A stretch of DNA of 64,000 bases from Terripilifer ovatus (GCA_029222685.1 JARHVB010000086.1:248001-312000); one strand, 5' to 3'; counted from the stretch's first letter, positions 7,041-17,100 are shown. Numbers and translations: made by a program. The notes: generated by a model from the sequence alone, not told the origin.

Positions 7041-8552
7041 CTACCGCGTCGCGACCTGCGACGCGCAGGCCTTGGCCGCCGACATCCCCGCCAGACGGCC
7101 GAATACGGACGCGGACATCAGCCCCGCTCCCCCGGGATAATTGAAATAGAAAATCCCACCGACCATTTCTCCCGCCGCGAAAAGACCGGGGATCGGGATG
7201 TCATCGACATCAAGCACCTGCCCTGTCGTATCGATCTGCACGCCGCCGAAGGTGAAGGTGATGCCGCAGGTCACCGCCCAGGCCTCGAACGGGGGCGTAT
7301 CGAGCGCGCGTGCCCAGTTGGATTTCGGCAGCGGCAGGCCGCGTGTCGTGCGGCCGTCCTTCTTGCCGGAATCGAAGGGAATGTCATCGGGAATGGACGC
7401 GTTGAACTCTTTGATCGTGTCGACGAGCGCCGCCTGGTCGAGGCCTTCGAGCTTCGCGGCCAGGGCTTCGATCGTATCGGCCTGAAAGCGCGCCGCCTGT
7501 CTGATGCGATATTCGCCGTGAATGAACGGCCTCGCCTTGGCATCGTAGATCTGCCAGGCGATCTGGTTGGGCTCGGCGAGGATGGCGCGTCCCATCTTCG
7601 CATAGGTCAGCGCGCTGACATCGGCGCCCTCGTCGACGAAGCGGCGCCCGCGCGCATTGACCATGATGCCGTTGGCAAAATCGTCGCGCTTGAAAACCGT
7701 TCCGAACTCCAGGGTGTTGGCATCGGGTGCATTGAGATCCCAGCTGGCCGAATGGCAGCCGGACCAGTTGCCGTAGGGCTTGCCGCCGGCATCAAGGACC
7801 ATGCGCAAGCCGTCGCCGGTGTTGAACCTCGATCCGCGAACCTTGGCCAGTTCCCATCCCGGCCCGAGATAGCGGGTGCGCCATTCGGGATTTGCCTCGA
7901 AACCGCCGGCCGCGACAACGACGGACTTCGCGGCGATGACGAATTCCCTGCCGCCGCCTGCGCCGCGGGCAAAGACCTTGACGCCATCGACAACACCGTT
8001 GGTCCGGGACAAGCTCAAAGCCCGCGTTTCATATCTGACCGTCACGCCGGCGCGTTCGGCTGCCGCAAACAGGGCAGAAGAGAGTCCGTCGCCCGCGCCA
8101 TAGGTTTCAAGCGCCGAACCGCCGGAGAAGATGATCCGGCCCTCCGCCGTCTTGAACTGCCACTCATAGAGCGGCAGGAAGCGCACGCCCTGGTGCCGCA
8201 GCCAATGCATCGTCTCACTGCTGCGCTCGACGAGGATCTCGCACATGGCGGGATCGGTGCGATACTGCGTAATACGCCCCATATGGTCGTAATATTCTTC
8301 GCGCGTGTAGCGACCGAAGTCGGCGCGCGCACGCTCCGCCTCACTGATCTCGCCGACAAGGTCGACAATTTCGTCGAGGCCCGAATAAACTGCCCGCATC
8401 GCGCCGTTGGAGAAACGCGAATTGCCGCCGCGCTCGCTCTCCGGTGCACGCTCCAGCACACAGACCGAAGCGCCTTCTTCACGCGCCGCCAACGCCGCGG
8501 AAAGGCCGGCAAGACCCGCGCCGACGATAATGACGTCGAATGACTGGTTCAT
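7041..8552 (-). CDS. tcuA: FAD-dependent tricarballylate dehydrogenase-like flavoprotein
   Basis: A 503-residue member of the fumarate reductase/TcuA flavoprotein family. The FAD dinucleotide fold is at residues 6-30 (IIVGAGLAGLSAALAA), with ERAPESERGGNSRFSNG next, AAGGFEAN mid-protein, GIMVNARGRRFVDEGAD, and the closing FAD motif GLFAAGEMVGG with YPGGAGLMSA. TcuA oxidises tricarballylate to cis-aconitate; related proteins reduce or dehydrogenate other carboxylates, so the substrate is only a family guess. It is the last gene of a five-gene minus-strand operon, 43 bp after the TTT-type binding protein, which fits a di- or tricarboxylate. No TcuB-type electron-transfer partner is present. Confidence 0.8.
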   Translation of the reverse strand: MNQSFDVIIVGAGLAGLSAALAAREEGASVCVLERAPESERGGNSRFSNGAMRAVYSGLDEIVDLVGEISEAERARADFGRYTREEYYDHMGRITQYRTDPAMCEILVERSSETMHWLRHQGVRFLPLYEWQFKTAEGRIIFSGGSALETYGAGDGLSSALFAAAERAGVTVRYETRALSLSRTNGVVDGVKVFARGAGGGREFVIAAKSVVVAAGGFEANPEWRTRYLGPGWELAKVRGSRFNTGDGLRMVLDAGGKPYGNWSGCHSASWDLNAPDANTLEFGTVFKRDDFANGIMVNARGRRFVDEGADVSALTYAKMGRAILAEPNQIAWQIYDAKARPFIHGEYRIRQAARFQADTIEALAAKLEGLDQAALVDTIKEFNASIPDDIPFDSGKKDGRTTRGLPLPKSNWARALDTPPFEAWAVTCGITFTFGGVQIDTTGQVLDVDDIPIPGLFAAGEMVGGIFYFNYPGGAGLMSASVFGRLAGMSAAKACASQVATR

Positions 8553-8595
8553 AGATTCGATGCCTCATGGAATTTATAGATCGGGAATTTCTTCG

Positions 8596-9573
8596 TCAGC
8601 CCAATTGCTCTATATTCGCCTCACGCACCCACACGCCCCATTGGTCGATCTGCGCGCGGAAAAAGGCCTGGCCTTCGTCAGGCGAACTGAGCCATGGATC
8701 GCTTGCAATATTCTTCAGAAAAGCCTTGCCGTCCTTGCTCGATACGATTTCGCCGATCCAGGCGTTGATCTGATCAACAATCGGCCGAGGCGTTGCCATG
8801 GGAACGATCGCGGCCCACCAGCCGACCATATCCATGGGGTAACCTTGCTCGCTCATGGTCGGATATTCGGGAGCCGCTTGCAGCCGGGCAGCCGTGCTGA
8901 CTCCAAGGATGCGCATTTTCCCCTGATTTGCCATCGCTATGGCGGAGATGTTGTCCTGAAAGGCGAAGTCGAGAGCCCCGCTTTGCAGATCGTTGTAACT
9001 CTCGGACGTCAGTTTATAGGAAATTTCAATGGCCTCCAGTTTGGCCTGCTTCTTGTACGTCGCTCCCATCACCTTGCCGACTGTGTTGGACGTTGCGTAA
9101 GAGGCTTTATCGCCTTTTTTCTGCATCGCCGCCGCAAGCTCCGCCGCTGTTTTCCATGGGCTTTGCGTACTGACGACAAGCATGGTTGGCTGACGGTTCA
9201 ACGTCGCTGCAATCTGAAGAGCCTTCGCGACATCCACCGTCGGCTTCTTGAACAGATGCATGTTGGCGGAAAGCGCGGTGCCGCCATGAATCATGATGGT
9301 GTAGCCATCCGGCCTGGCGCGCGCGATGGCTTCGGTTGCAATGCTGCCGGACGCGCCGGGCCTGTTGTCGACGATCACTGTGCGATTTGTCAGCCCGCGC
9401 AGTTTCTCGCCGAAGAAGCGGACGATGACATCAGCCCCGCTGCCAGGCGGGAAGGCGCAAATCAGATGCAGATCCTGTGACGGATAGGTATGCGCGAGCG
9501 CGGGCGGCGCCGTTGGAGCAAGGGCGATTGCCGATGCTCCGATTGTAAAATGCCGGCGTGTAAGTTGCGTCAT
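8596..9573 (-). CDS. TTT-family (Bug/TctC) substrate-binding protein
   Basis: A 325-residue periplasmic binding protein. The N-terminus LTRRHFTIGASAIALAP is a twin-arginine-like signal ending near PALA-H. Family landmarks are ICAFPPGSGADVIVRF, IVDNRPGASGSIATEA, ARPDGYTIM, LVVSTQSPWKT, GALDFAFQDN, ILGVSTAARL and PEYPTMSEQGYP. Start ATG 9573 is set by GGGAGG 8 nt upstream; an upstream open extension has no Shine-Dalgarno. Bug proteins bind carboxylates such as citrate, tartrate or aromatic acids. The membrane subunits TctA and TctB are not in this window, so it must use a transporter elsewhere or act as a sensor. Confidence 0.88.
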   Translation of the reverse strand: MTQLTRRHFTIGASAIALAPTAPPALAHTYPSQDLHLICAFPPGSGADVIVRFFGEKLRGLTNRTVIVDNRPGASGSIATEAIARARPDGYTIMIHGGTALSANMHLFKKPTVDVAKALQIAATLNRQPTMLVVSTQSPWKTAAELAAAMQKKGDKASYATSNTVGKVMGATYKKQAKLEAIEISYKLTSESYNDLQSGALDFAFQDNISAIAMANQGKMRILGVSTAARLQAAPEYPTMSEQGYPMDMVGWWAAIVPMATPRPIVDQINAWIGEIVSSKDGKAFLKNIASDPWLSSPDEGQAFFRAQIDQWGVWVREANIEQLG

Positions 9574-9611
9574 TTTCCATCCCTCCCGATATGCATTGAC
9601 GTCCGGGCCGT

Positions 9612-10976
9612 TCACCTCGAAGAACCGGAAAACTGGGGCATCACGTCCTCGATGAGATGCGTCGTCACGGCCCCGCTTGCGAATTCCTCCCGCTGCATCA
9701 TGAAGTGCAGAAATGGAATTGTCGTTCCGACTCCGGTCACGACGAACCGTTCGAGCGACCTTTTCATCCTCTGCACGGCCTCGCCGCGGGTCGAGCCATA
9801 GACGATCAACTTGGCGAGCATCGAGTCGTAGAAAATCGGCACCCGGTATCCGGCATAGCAGTGCGTGTCGATCCTGATATTGGGACCGACCGGCGGCGCC
9901 CATTCCTCGATCAGCCCGGCATTGGCGCGAAAACCGTCTTCCGGAATTTCCGCATTGATGCGGCATTCGATGGAATGGCCGCGGAAAACAATATCCGGCT
10001 GGGCAACCCTTAACGGCTGGCCATCGGCAATGCGGAATTGCTCCTGAACCAGATCGATGCCCGAGATCGTCTCGCTGACGGGATGCTCGACCTGGATACG
10101 CGTGTTCATTTCGAGGAAGTAGAAGCGCTTCTCGTCTTCGTCGTAGATGAATTCGGCCGTGCCCGCGTTTTCGTAATTTATGTTACGCGCCAGTTTGACG
10201 GCAGCATTGCGGATTTCTTCGCGAAGATTCTCCGCAATCGAAGGGGCCGGCGCTTCTTCGACGATCTTCTGATGCCGGCGCTGCAGCGAGCAGTCGCGCT
10301 CGCCGACATGCACGACATTGCCGAAACGGTCGCCGAGGATCTGCACTTCTATATGCCGCGCGTTGGAGATGTAGCGCTCGATGTAGAGCGTCGGATCGCC
10401 GAAGGCGGAACCTGCCTCGGCGGACGCCGCCGTGAACGTCTGCTCCAGGTTCCGGGCGCTCGTCACCACTTTCATGCCGCGCCCGCCGCCTCCTGCCGCC
10501 GCCTTCAGGATCACAGGGAAACCGACGCGCTCGGCAACGGCCAGCGCTTCCTGCGGAGACCCGATCTTTTCCGATCCCGCAAGCGTCGGCACGCCGGCCT
10601 CGCGCGCCAGCAGCCGGGCCTGAATCTTGTTGCCCATCCTGCGCATGTGATCGGCCGTCGGGCCGACGAAGGTGATCCCGTTCGATGCAGATGCCTCGGC
10701 CAGGTCCGGCGATTCGGCCAGAAAACCGTAACCCGGATGGATGGCGTCTGCCCCCGCGCCGATTGCGGCGGTGACGATCGCCCGGTGGTTCAGATAGCTT
10801 TGCGCCGAACGCGCCGGCCCGATGCAGATGGCGCGGTCCGCGAGACGCGCCGGCAGGCTGTCGCGATCGGCTTCTGACGTCGCCAGCACCGTCTCTATGC
10901 CCAGTTCCTGACAGGCACGGATGATGCGCAGCGCAATCTCGCCACGATTGGCGATCAGGACCCGGGATATCGTCAC
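9612..10976 (-). CDS. accC: biotin carboxylase subunit (AccC-like)
   Basis: A 454-residue ATP-grasp biotin carboxylase that carboxylates biotin on its carrier protein with ATP and bicarbonate. It has VLIANRGEIALRIIRA at the start, HPGYGFLAESP, the glycine-rich ATP loop KAAAGGGGRGMKVV, VGERDCSLQRRHQKIVEEAP, FLEMNTRIQVEHPVSE with the catalytic Glu/Arg set, and GHSIECRINAE. Length is normal. The start is GTG 10976. It sits between the carrier (15 bp upstream) and the binding-protein gene. Since the carboxyltransferase in this operon is not of the AccA/AccD type, it probably does not serve fatty-acid synthesis; the symbol reflects family only. Confidence 0.9.
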   Translation of the reverse strand: MTISRVLIANRGEIALRIIRACQELGIETVLATSEADRDSLPARLADRAICIGPARSAQSYLNHRAIVTAAIGAGADAIHPGYGFLAESPDLAEASASNGITFVGPTADHMRRMGNKIQARLLAREAGVPTLAGSEKIGSPQEALAVAERVGFPVILKAAAGGGGRGMKVVTSARNLEQTFTAASAEAGSAFGDPTLYIERYISNARHIEVQILGDRFGNVVHVGERDCSLQRRHQKIVEEAPAPSIAENLREEIRNAAVKLARNINYENAGTAEFIYDEDEKRFYFLEMNTRIQVEHPVSETISGIDLVQEQFRIADGQPLRVAQPDIVFRGHSIECRINAEIPEDGFRANAGLIEEWAPPVGPNIRIDTHCYAGYRVPIFYDSMLAKLIVYGSTRGEAVQRMKRSLERFVVTGVGTTIPFLHFMMQREEFASGAVTTHLIEDVMPQFSGSSR

Positions 10977-10991
10977 GTCATCACCATTCGT

Positions 10992-11510
10992 TCATTCCGG
11001 CATCACCCGGAACAACACTTGCCCGAATTCGACAAGCTGCGCATCCAGAACACAGACCTCGACGATCCTGCCGCGCACGCCAGCGCTGACGGCGTTGAAG
11101 GTCTTCATCACCTCGACAAGGGCGACGGTAGAGTCCTCACCCACGGTCGCGCCCACCGTCACGAACGGCGGCGCTCCCGGCTCCGGCTGCGCGTAGAACA
11201 GACCCATGATCGGCGATTTAATGTCGACCGCGCCGGGATGCGCATGGCCGGATGACTGGACCTGACGAGGCGCCGGAGTGGTCTGTGCCGGAGCCGGGGC
11301 CGATGGAGGCATCGTCCCCGGTGCCGCGACCGCGGGGCGTGCCGGCGGCGACGTTGCTTCCGGTACGGGAATATTGCCTTTCCCTATGGTGACTTTGAGA
11401 TCGCCGATCTCCAACTGGATGAAATCGAACGTCGATCGCTCCAGCGTTTCGATAATGCGTCCCAATTGCCGCACATGTTCCTCGTCCAGCGTACTCAAGT
11501 CATTGCTCAC
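10992..11510 (-). CDS. accB: biotin carboxyl carrier protein (AccB-like)
   Basis: A 172-residue BCCP. The N-terminal part (1-50) resembles AccB, a Pro/Ala-rich flexible linker covers about 50-95, and the biotinyl domain follows (VDIKSPIMGLFYAQPEPG). The biotin site is VEVMKTFN, with a Met-Lys-Thr in place of the usual AMKM/VMKL form but with the acceptor Lys kept. The start is GTG 11510 with GGGAG 9 nt upstream. It lies between the carboxyltransferase (31 bp) and the biotin carboxylase (15 bp), so the three subunits should form one complex. Confidence 0.88.
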   Translation of the reverse strand: MSNDLSTLDEEHVRQLGRIIETLERSTFDFIQLEIGDLKVTIGKGNIPVPEATSPPARPAVAAPGTMPPSAPAPAQTTPAPRQVQSSGHAHPGAVDIKSPIMGLFYAQPEPGAPPFVTVGATVGEDSTVALVEVMKTFNAVSAGVRGRIVEVCVLDAQLVEFGQVLFRVMPE

Positions 11511-11541
11511 GCGCTTAGCTCCCGTAGCGGCCGCGGCCGTC

Positions 11542-13047
11542 TTAATTCATCGATCGATTTTGCAGAGAGATCTGATCCCGGCCGCGGCGAATGTGGACGG
11601 AGCGCACGCCGCTATGCTTCGTCAGTTCCTCCAGCAGCGTCAGCAAAGGTGTACGACTGCTGTCATAACGCCTGGGTGCGCCACTGGCGCGCATCGCGTC
11701 GATTTCGCTGGTTCCCTGCATGATCACGCGCATGAGAAGCTCCTCGTCGGAGACGCCCGGACCGCCGATGCTTTCGCGCACTTCCCTGAGGGAAAGCGGC
11801 TGCTGGGCGCGACGGTCGATGTCCGCGAGCTCCCGGGCCCTGGCCGAATTCAACAGTCGATCCTTGAGATTCTCATCCATCGAGCGGAAGCCTGAATCTT
11901 CTCCATAGAATCCTCTGGCAAGTCGGATGATCTCATCGATGACGACCTTGTATCTCTCGCCGGTCACGACGTTCATCATCGCCTGTGTCGCGACATATTG
12001 CGAGAACGGCGTGATCATGATCGGATAACCGAGCTCGCGGTGGATCGTCACGCATTCGGCGATCACCTCATCAAGCCGGTGGTCCAAATGCAGCTCGCCG
12101 AGCTGGAACCTCAGGTTGGAAATGACGCCGCCGGGAATCTGGTGCACGTATTGATAGCAATCGAACGGCAGCGGCTGTCCGATCGGCATATTGTCCCGGA
12201 TCGCAAAGGCCTTGAGACGTTCCGATATGGACGTCAGCAGCTTTTCATCGAGATTGCTGGAATATCCCAGCAGACGGGCGTTCTTTACGGTGCTGAGAAC
12301 GGATGGCTGCGCCGAGCCTTCGGCGAGCGGCGGCACGCCGGTATGAAGCGTCATTACGCCGAGCTTCAGCGCTTCCATGTAGACCGAAGGCGCAAGCCCG
12401 GTGGTGCAGTGAGAGTGAATCTCCAGCGGTATGCCTGGCGCATTCTCCTGAATCGTGGGAATGATGGTACGAAGCCGGTCGATGGTCAGAAGACCGCCCT
12501 GATCCTTGAGATAAATCACGTCCGGCTTCAACGGCAGCAGCGCGCGCGTCTTTTCGGCGTAATGCTCATCGGTATGACGCGGGGAAATGCTGAACGAAAG
12601 CGCACAGGCGACTTTCATTCCGATCCCTTGCAGAAACGGCACGAGCGCCGGAAACATCCGCTCGATCTGATCGGAGGTGTTGGACGTCAGTTGAATGCGG
12701 TTGAGCGCGCCGATTTCCGCCTGCAATGTCCAGAAGAGCTTTCCCAATTCCGGCGGTGTGGGCGTTCCAAGCGGATTGAGATTGAACCCTCCGCCCATGC
12801 AGCTCTTCGGCGTGTTGGGCATTTTCTGCGCCAGGCGCCGCATGAGGTCCCAGGGATTCTCTTTCAGGTCGCGAATGAGTTTCTTGAAATTGATCGAGTT
12901 GCCCGGAATCTCGATGACATCCAGTCCGGCGCGGTCGAGATTGGCGGCAACCGCCTCCATCATGCCGCCACGCATGTTCATCGCCCAGAGACTTTGCGCC
13001 CCATCCCGAAACGTGGTGTCAACGAACCGCACCGCATTTGCAGTCAT
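11542..13047 (-). CDS. carboxyltransferase subunit of pyruvate carboxylase/OadA type
   Basis: A 501-residue HMGL-like TIM-barrel carboxyltransferase related to oxaloacetate decarboxylase alpha and pyruvate carboxylase. It keeps the metal site: Asp in VDTTFRDGAQSL (the usual form is DTTLRDAHQS), the carboxylated-Lys motif YLKDQGGLLT, and HSHCTTGLAPSVY with both His ligands. The conserved barrel C-terminal region (IPGGVISNLRFQL, HRELGYPIMITPFSQYV) is present, but the fused C-terminal biotinyl domain of OadA is absent and supplied instead by the separate BCCP gene. The start ATG 13047 gives MTANAVRF. First gene of the operon, 160 bp from a divergent IclR operator. The oxo-acid carboxylated or decarboxylated is unknown. 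Confidence 0.82.
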   Translation of the reverse strand: MTANAVRFVDTTFRDGAQSLWAMNMRGGMMEAVAANLDRAGLDVIEIPGNSINFKKLIRDLKENPWDLMRRLAQKMPNTPKSCMGGGFNLNPLGTPTPPELGKLFWTLQAEIGALNRIQLTSNTSDQIERMFPALVPFLQGIGMKVACALSFSISPRHTDEHYAEKTRALLPLKPDVIYLKDQGGLLTIDRLRTIIPTIQENAPGIPLEIHSHCTTGLAPSVYMEALKLGVMTLHTGVPPLAEGSAQPSVLSTVKNARLLGYSSNLDEKLLTSISERLKAFAIRDNMPIGQPLPFDCYQYVHQIPGGVISNLRFQLGELHLDHRLDEVIAECVTIHRELGYPIMITPFSQYVATQAMMNVVTGERYKVVIDEIIRLARGFYGEDSGFRSMDENLKDRLLNSARARELADIDRRAQQPLSLREVRESIGGPGVSDEELLMRVIMQGTSEIDAMRASGAPRRYDSSRTPLLTLLEELTKHSGVRSVHIRRGRDQISLQNRSMN

Positions 13048-13207
13048 TGAATGCCCCCCGCGATTTCCCCACCGCTGGCGTCGCGCCAGCGCCCGGCCTT
13101 TAAGCATTGCCGTTCTTTCTGGCAAAACCGGACTATCGACATAGAAAACGCTTTATATCGCCAAGTCAATATTTGGCCCAAACAGCAGGGCCATGTTAAA
13201 TGTGTGC

Positions 13208-13228
13208 TCGTTTCGCAGAGCGAAACGA
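13208..13228. promoter_or_regulatory. IclR-type operator (perfect 9-bp inverted repeat)
   Basis: TCGTTTCGC-AGA-GCGAAACGA has perfect 9-bp arms around a 3-bp spacer, similar in form to operators of IclR-family regulators. It lies 35 bp before the iclR-like start and 160 bp from the divergent carboxylase operon, so it could serve both. Binding is inferred from shape and position. Confidence 0.6.
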
Positions 13229-13263
13229 CTTGCCTATCGAGTTGCAATGAATGGGGTTGTCTC

Positions 13264-14085
13264 ATGTCCGAGGACGGCAACGGCATCCAGTCTGTAAAGA
13301 CAGCGCTGGACATTCTCGAGTCCATTGCGTTTTACGGCGAAGGGGCCGGCGTGACGCAGATTGCCGAGCGGGTGCGTCTGACCAAGGGATCGGTCCACCG
13401 GCATTTGCAGACTTTGGTCGATCGCGGATATCTGGCCCAGGATGCCGCGACGACCCGCTATTATCTTGGCTCGAAGAGCCGTCTGCTGTCGCAACTCAGT
13501 CCGGAGCTGGACCTCGTTCGGGCCGCCGATGGCCCCATGCGAAAACTGCGGGACCTCCTGGGACAGACGGTGTCTCTCACGGAGATGACGCCCCGGGGCG
13601 CCCTGGTGCTTGCAACGCTGGTTGGATCTTCGCCCATAGAGATTGTCGTGCGGCTTGGCAGCGAGCTTTCTTTTCATTCGTCCGCCCAGGGGAAAATCCT
13701 CCTGGCGTTTGCCCCTCCCGCTCTTCAGGAGCGCGAGTTGAGAAAGCCGCTGCGCGCGTTCAGCTCCAAGACGAAGACCGGCCGGCGGGAATTGAAGGCC
13801 GAGCTCGAGAAGATCAGGGAGCTCGGCTACGCATCGGCTGCGGAAGAGATGCTTCTTGGGCTCAATGCCATTGCGGTCGGGATTTTCGACGAGGCGCAGG
13901 TCTGTGTCGGCTCGATCGCGATCGTCGGCTCCATACAGTATGTTTCTGCCGTACCAGACAGGCGCTCGCTGGCGGCCCTGAAGGAGACGGCGCGGGAGAT
14001 TTCCAAATCCCTTGGCCGCCACAATGGAGCAAGTGCGCCGGCAGGCGCCAGAGGCCTCACGATCCGACGTCCGGGAAAGGCCTGA
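13264..14085 (+). CDS. IclR-family regulator of the carboxylase/tcuA operon
   Basis: A 273-residue IclR-type protein. The winged HTH is at residues 8-65 (TQIAERVRLTKGSVHRHLQTLVDRGYL, split here as TQIAERVRLTKGSVHR and HLQTLVDRGYL), and the effector domain follows (VSLTEMTPRGALVLATLV, SFHSSAQGKILLAF, INAIAVGIFD-like LNAIAVGIFDEA, GSIAIVG). Start ATG 13264 is the first Met of the conserved region; the frame is open further upstream without a start or ribosome-binding site. It is divergent from the five-gene carboxylase operon, with a perfect palindrome between them, so it most likely controls that operon and itself. The effector is unknown. Confidence 0.88.
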   Translation: MSEDGNGIQSVKTALDILESIAFYGEGAGVTQIAERVRLTKGSVHRHLQTLVDRGYLAQDAATTRYYLGSKSRLLSQLSPELDLVRAADGPMRKLRDLLGQTVSLTEMTPRGALVLATLVGSSPIEIVVRLGSELSFHSSAQGKILLAFAPPALQERELRKPLRAFSSKTKTGRRELKAELEKIRELGYASAAEEMLLGLNAIAVGIFDEAQVCVGSIAIVGSIQYVSAVPDRRSLAALKETAREISKSLGRHNGASAPAGARGLTIRRPGKA

Positions 14086-14108
14086 GCGTCATCCGGCACG
14101 ATCACCGG

Positions 14109-17100
14109 CTAGAACGCGACATCGGGATAGAATCCAAGGTGATCCATCACATTGGTCCAGGGCTGATATCCTTGGCTTTGAAGCCATTGATTGACCTGCT
14201 CAGGCTGGTTGAGGATCACCGGCTCGGCGAAGATTTCGCCCTGCAATGCATGATTTCGCGGAATGTTCCATTGCAGCACATGTCGGTTTTCCGGGCCTCT
14301 CGTGAAACCCTTGATGAACCAACCCCGGTTGGCGAAAATGTTTCCCTGCTCCTGAATGCCCAAGAACGGGTAGAACGCACCAGGCTCCTTGTAAAATAGC
14401 AAGCTGCCCCCTTCGAAGGCGGGATCCTCGAAGATGCTCGGGCTCTCGCCGGACGATTGATAATAGGCGCCGAGCCGCCCACGCCCCTGATACGTCGTAA
14501 TCAGCCGGCCGTTATACATCGCCGCGGGACGGCCGCCGCCAGGGACGAGCTGGCCGCCACCACCTCCACCACCTCCGAAGCCGCCAAAGCCGCCGCCGGA
14601 GGAGATGGTCGGCGTCAGCGCCGACACGGGCTCCCGTCCGCCGATCTGCATGGCGTCGCCCGGATATGGCCCCGTCGTCTCATAGGGAACCGGCTCGGCG
14701 ATACTGGCCGGCGGGTAATAGTCGCGTCCAGCCACCGCAGCCAGGCCGCCTGTGCCTGCCGGGAGCATGGGCGCCGGCGCAGGAGGCGCAACCGGCGGGG
14801 CGGCGGGCGCCTCGAGCAGCGGCCTTTCAGGGAAAACACCGGCCGGCTTCGCCGCCAGCGCCCTTTCCGGCATGCGCTTGTAAAGGGTCACGCCGTTGCC
14901 CAGATCGATGCCCCGGCTCATCTCCAGTTCCAGACCCTGCTCCGCCATGCGGGCGGCGTTCATGTCCCAGCGCGCGGCGCGCTCGGCGTTCAGGAGTTTC
15001 TGGATTTCGGATTCCGCCCGCCCGAGCCCGAGAGAACCCACCGAAGGCATAAGGAAGCCAGAAGCGACGCTCGCAATGTAGCCGACGCCGCCGGCGAAGA
15101 CATCGTCATAGCCTGCGAACTTCGCAATCTTTTCGGCGCCGGCGCCAACCAGCATCGGGCCGAAGATGAGGAACGGATCGAAGCCGGCCAGCGGCGCTGT
15201 CAGTCCCGTTCCGACGATCAGGTTGACGGCGCCCGAGGCATTGTCGATGCGGCGCCAGTCCTCGACGATCCGCTCGGACTGCTTCTGATGATAGTCAAGA
15301 AAGGCTTTTTCAACGCCCTTTGTGGTCTTGTTCTGCCACTGATAGGTCCTGCTGAACGCCGAGAAGTTCTGCACGTCGTCCAGGCCGAGGCGGCGGGACT
15401 GCTCGGCCGGCGTCACGACGTCATGGATGACGATCACCTCGTTGCCCACAAGCATCGGACCGTCGGCAGGCTGCTGGGCAACAAGCTTGCGATACATGCC
15501 GACGATGTCGTCCATTTCGTCATTCTTGAACGTGAGAGCGCCGCTTGCGTCGTAGATGCCGCTCCGCGTCTCGAACTTCAGGCCGTCGTAATTGACGCCC
15601 TCGGAAACACGCGTGTACGTACCGTCGGCATAGAGGCCTTTGACGTGATCCTCATTGATCTCGTCGATGCCGCGCAGATACTCTACCAGCGCTGGGTCAG
15701 GACCGCGCGCCTGCTGCGCGGCAATCTGCGCCTCCAGCCTCGCCTGGTTCGCGCGCAGCCTGGCGCTGCGCTCGTCGGCGCGCGCTTGCGCCAGCGCCTG
15801 CTCCTGTTCGAGCTGGACGCGCTCGGCATTGGCGTTCTGCAATGCCGCGGCGATGATTGACCGGTCGTCGAACTCGCCCAGGTGATCGATCTGGTCCTGT
15901 AGCAGGCCAAGCCGGATCTGCCACCCCATCCTTTCGCGGCTGGCCGCGTCGGTCTGTTCGTTGGCGGCGGCGAGCGCCGCACGATCGAGCTCCGCGGTAT
16001 ATTCCCGGTCGATCTTGTCCCACAGGTCGATCTGCTCTTGCGAGATCGGCCCCTTCGCATCGACTGAGCGCGGGCGCGCCGGCTGCGACGCCGGCGTCGG
16101 CGGCGCAAGTTGCTCCTGAATCCATTGGTAGCCGATATTCGCAAGCCCGTTCGCCACCGCGTCATAAGCATATTCGAAGGCTCCGACCACCGGACTGCGG
16201 CCGCTGCCCTGGATGGCCCAGCCCGTGCGCGGGTTGTAGGCACTGTTGATAAGGCCGGCGAGACTGAAGCTGAACGGCCCTTTCGTCGGTCCGCCGAGCG
16301 TCGGACCCAGGGCATTGAATCCGATGTTGAACAGTGACCCGCCGATGCCGCTCCAGTTGGCGCTGCCTCCGCTCACCCAGCCAGCGAAACCGCCCTGCGC
16401 CTGATCCCAGACCTCGCGGCTGACAATGCTGAGAGGCCCGGTCATCGACACAACGAATCCTCCCATCGCCGCAAGCCCGACGCCATCCCAGTCGATCGCG
16501 TCCTGGCCCGGCGAACGCATGCCGAGCTCCCATGACGTCGCCTGCCCCGCGAGATTGCTGAGACCCGCGCCAATTCCCGCACTCACCGGCAGCGGCACGC
16601 CCAGTGCCGAAAGGCCGGCGGTCGTGACGATCTGCACCGTGATCGAAGCAGCCGCGACAAGAAGCTGCTCAATGTCGCTGTAATGCGGTGGCGGCGGCGG
16701 CGGGATCGCGATCGGCCGGTCATTCCCGATGATCGCCGCGAAATCGTAGGGCGCGTAAGTATTGGCGTTCCGACTGTAGCCGACGGTAGCGGGAATCTCG
16801 TAAGCCTTGCCGACCTCGGTGCTCGGGAGCGGCTCGGAAGGATCGTCGACAACGCCGTTGGCGTCCGCAATAACATACCACAGCGAACCGTCGCCATAAT
16901 TGCTTTCCGCAATGCCGATCACCGTATCGCCAGCCTGGACGACATAGTAGGAAGGGCCATTGGCGGCCGCCTCCGTCATCTGCGTGTAGGCGAAATCAAA
17001 TTTCGTCGAACCGGAGAGGCGATCGGCGCCGACCGTGGCAACCGTCCGGGCCCCAGCATAGACATAGGTCTGGACGCCGGTGCTGGGGACCGGCAGAGGC

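Noticed and set aside
13051..13263. N-terminal extension of the IclR protein back to 13051
   Set aside because: It would cross the operator palindrome and the divergent promoter, and lacks homology; conserved sequence starts after ATG 13264.
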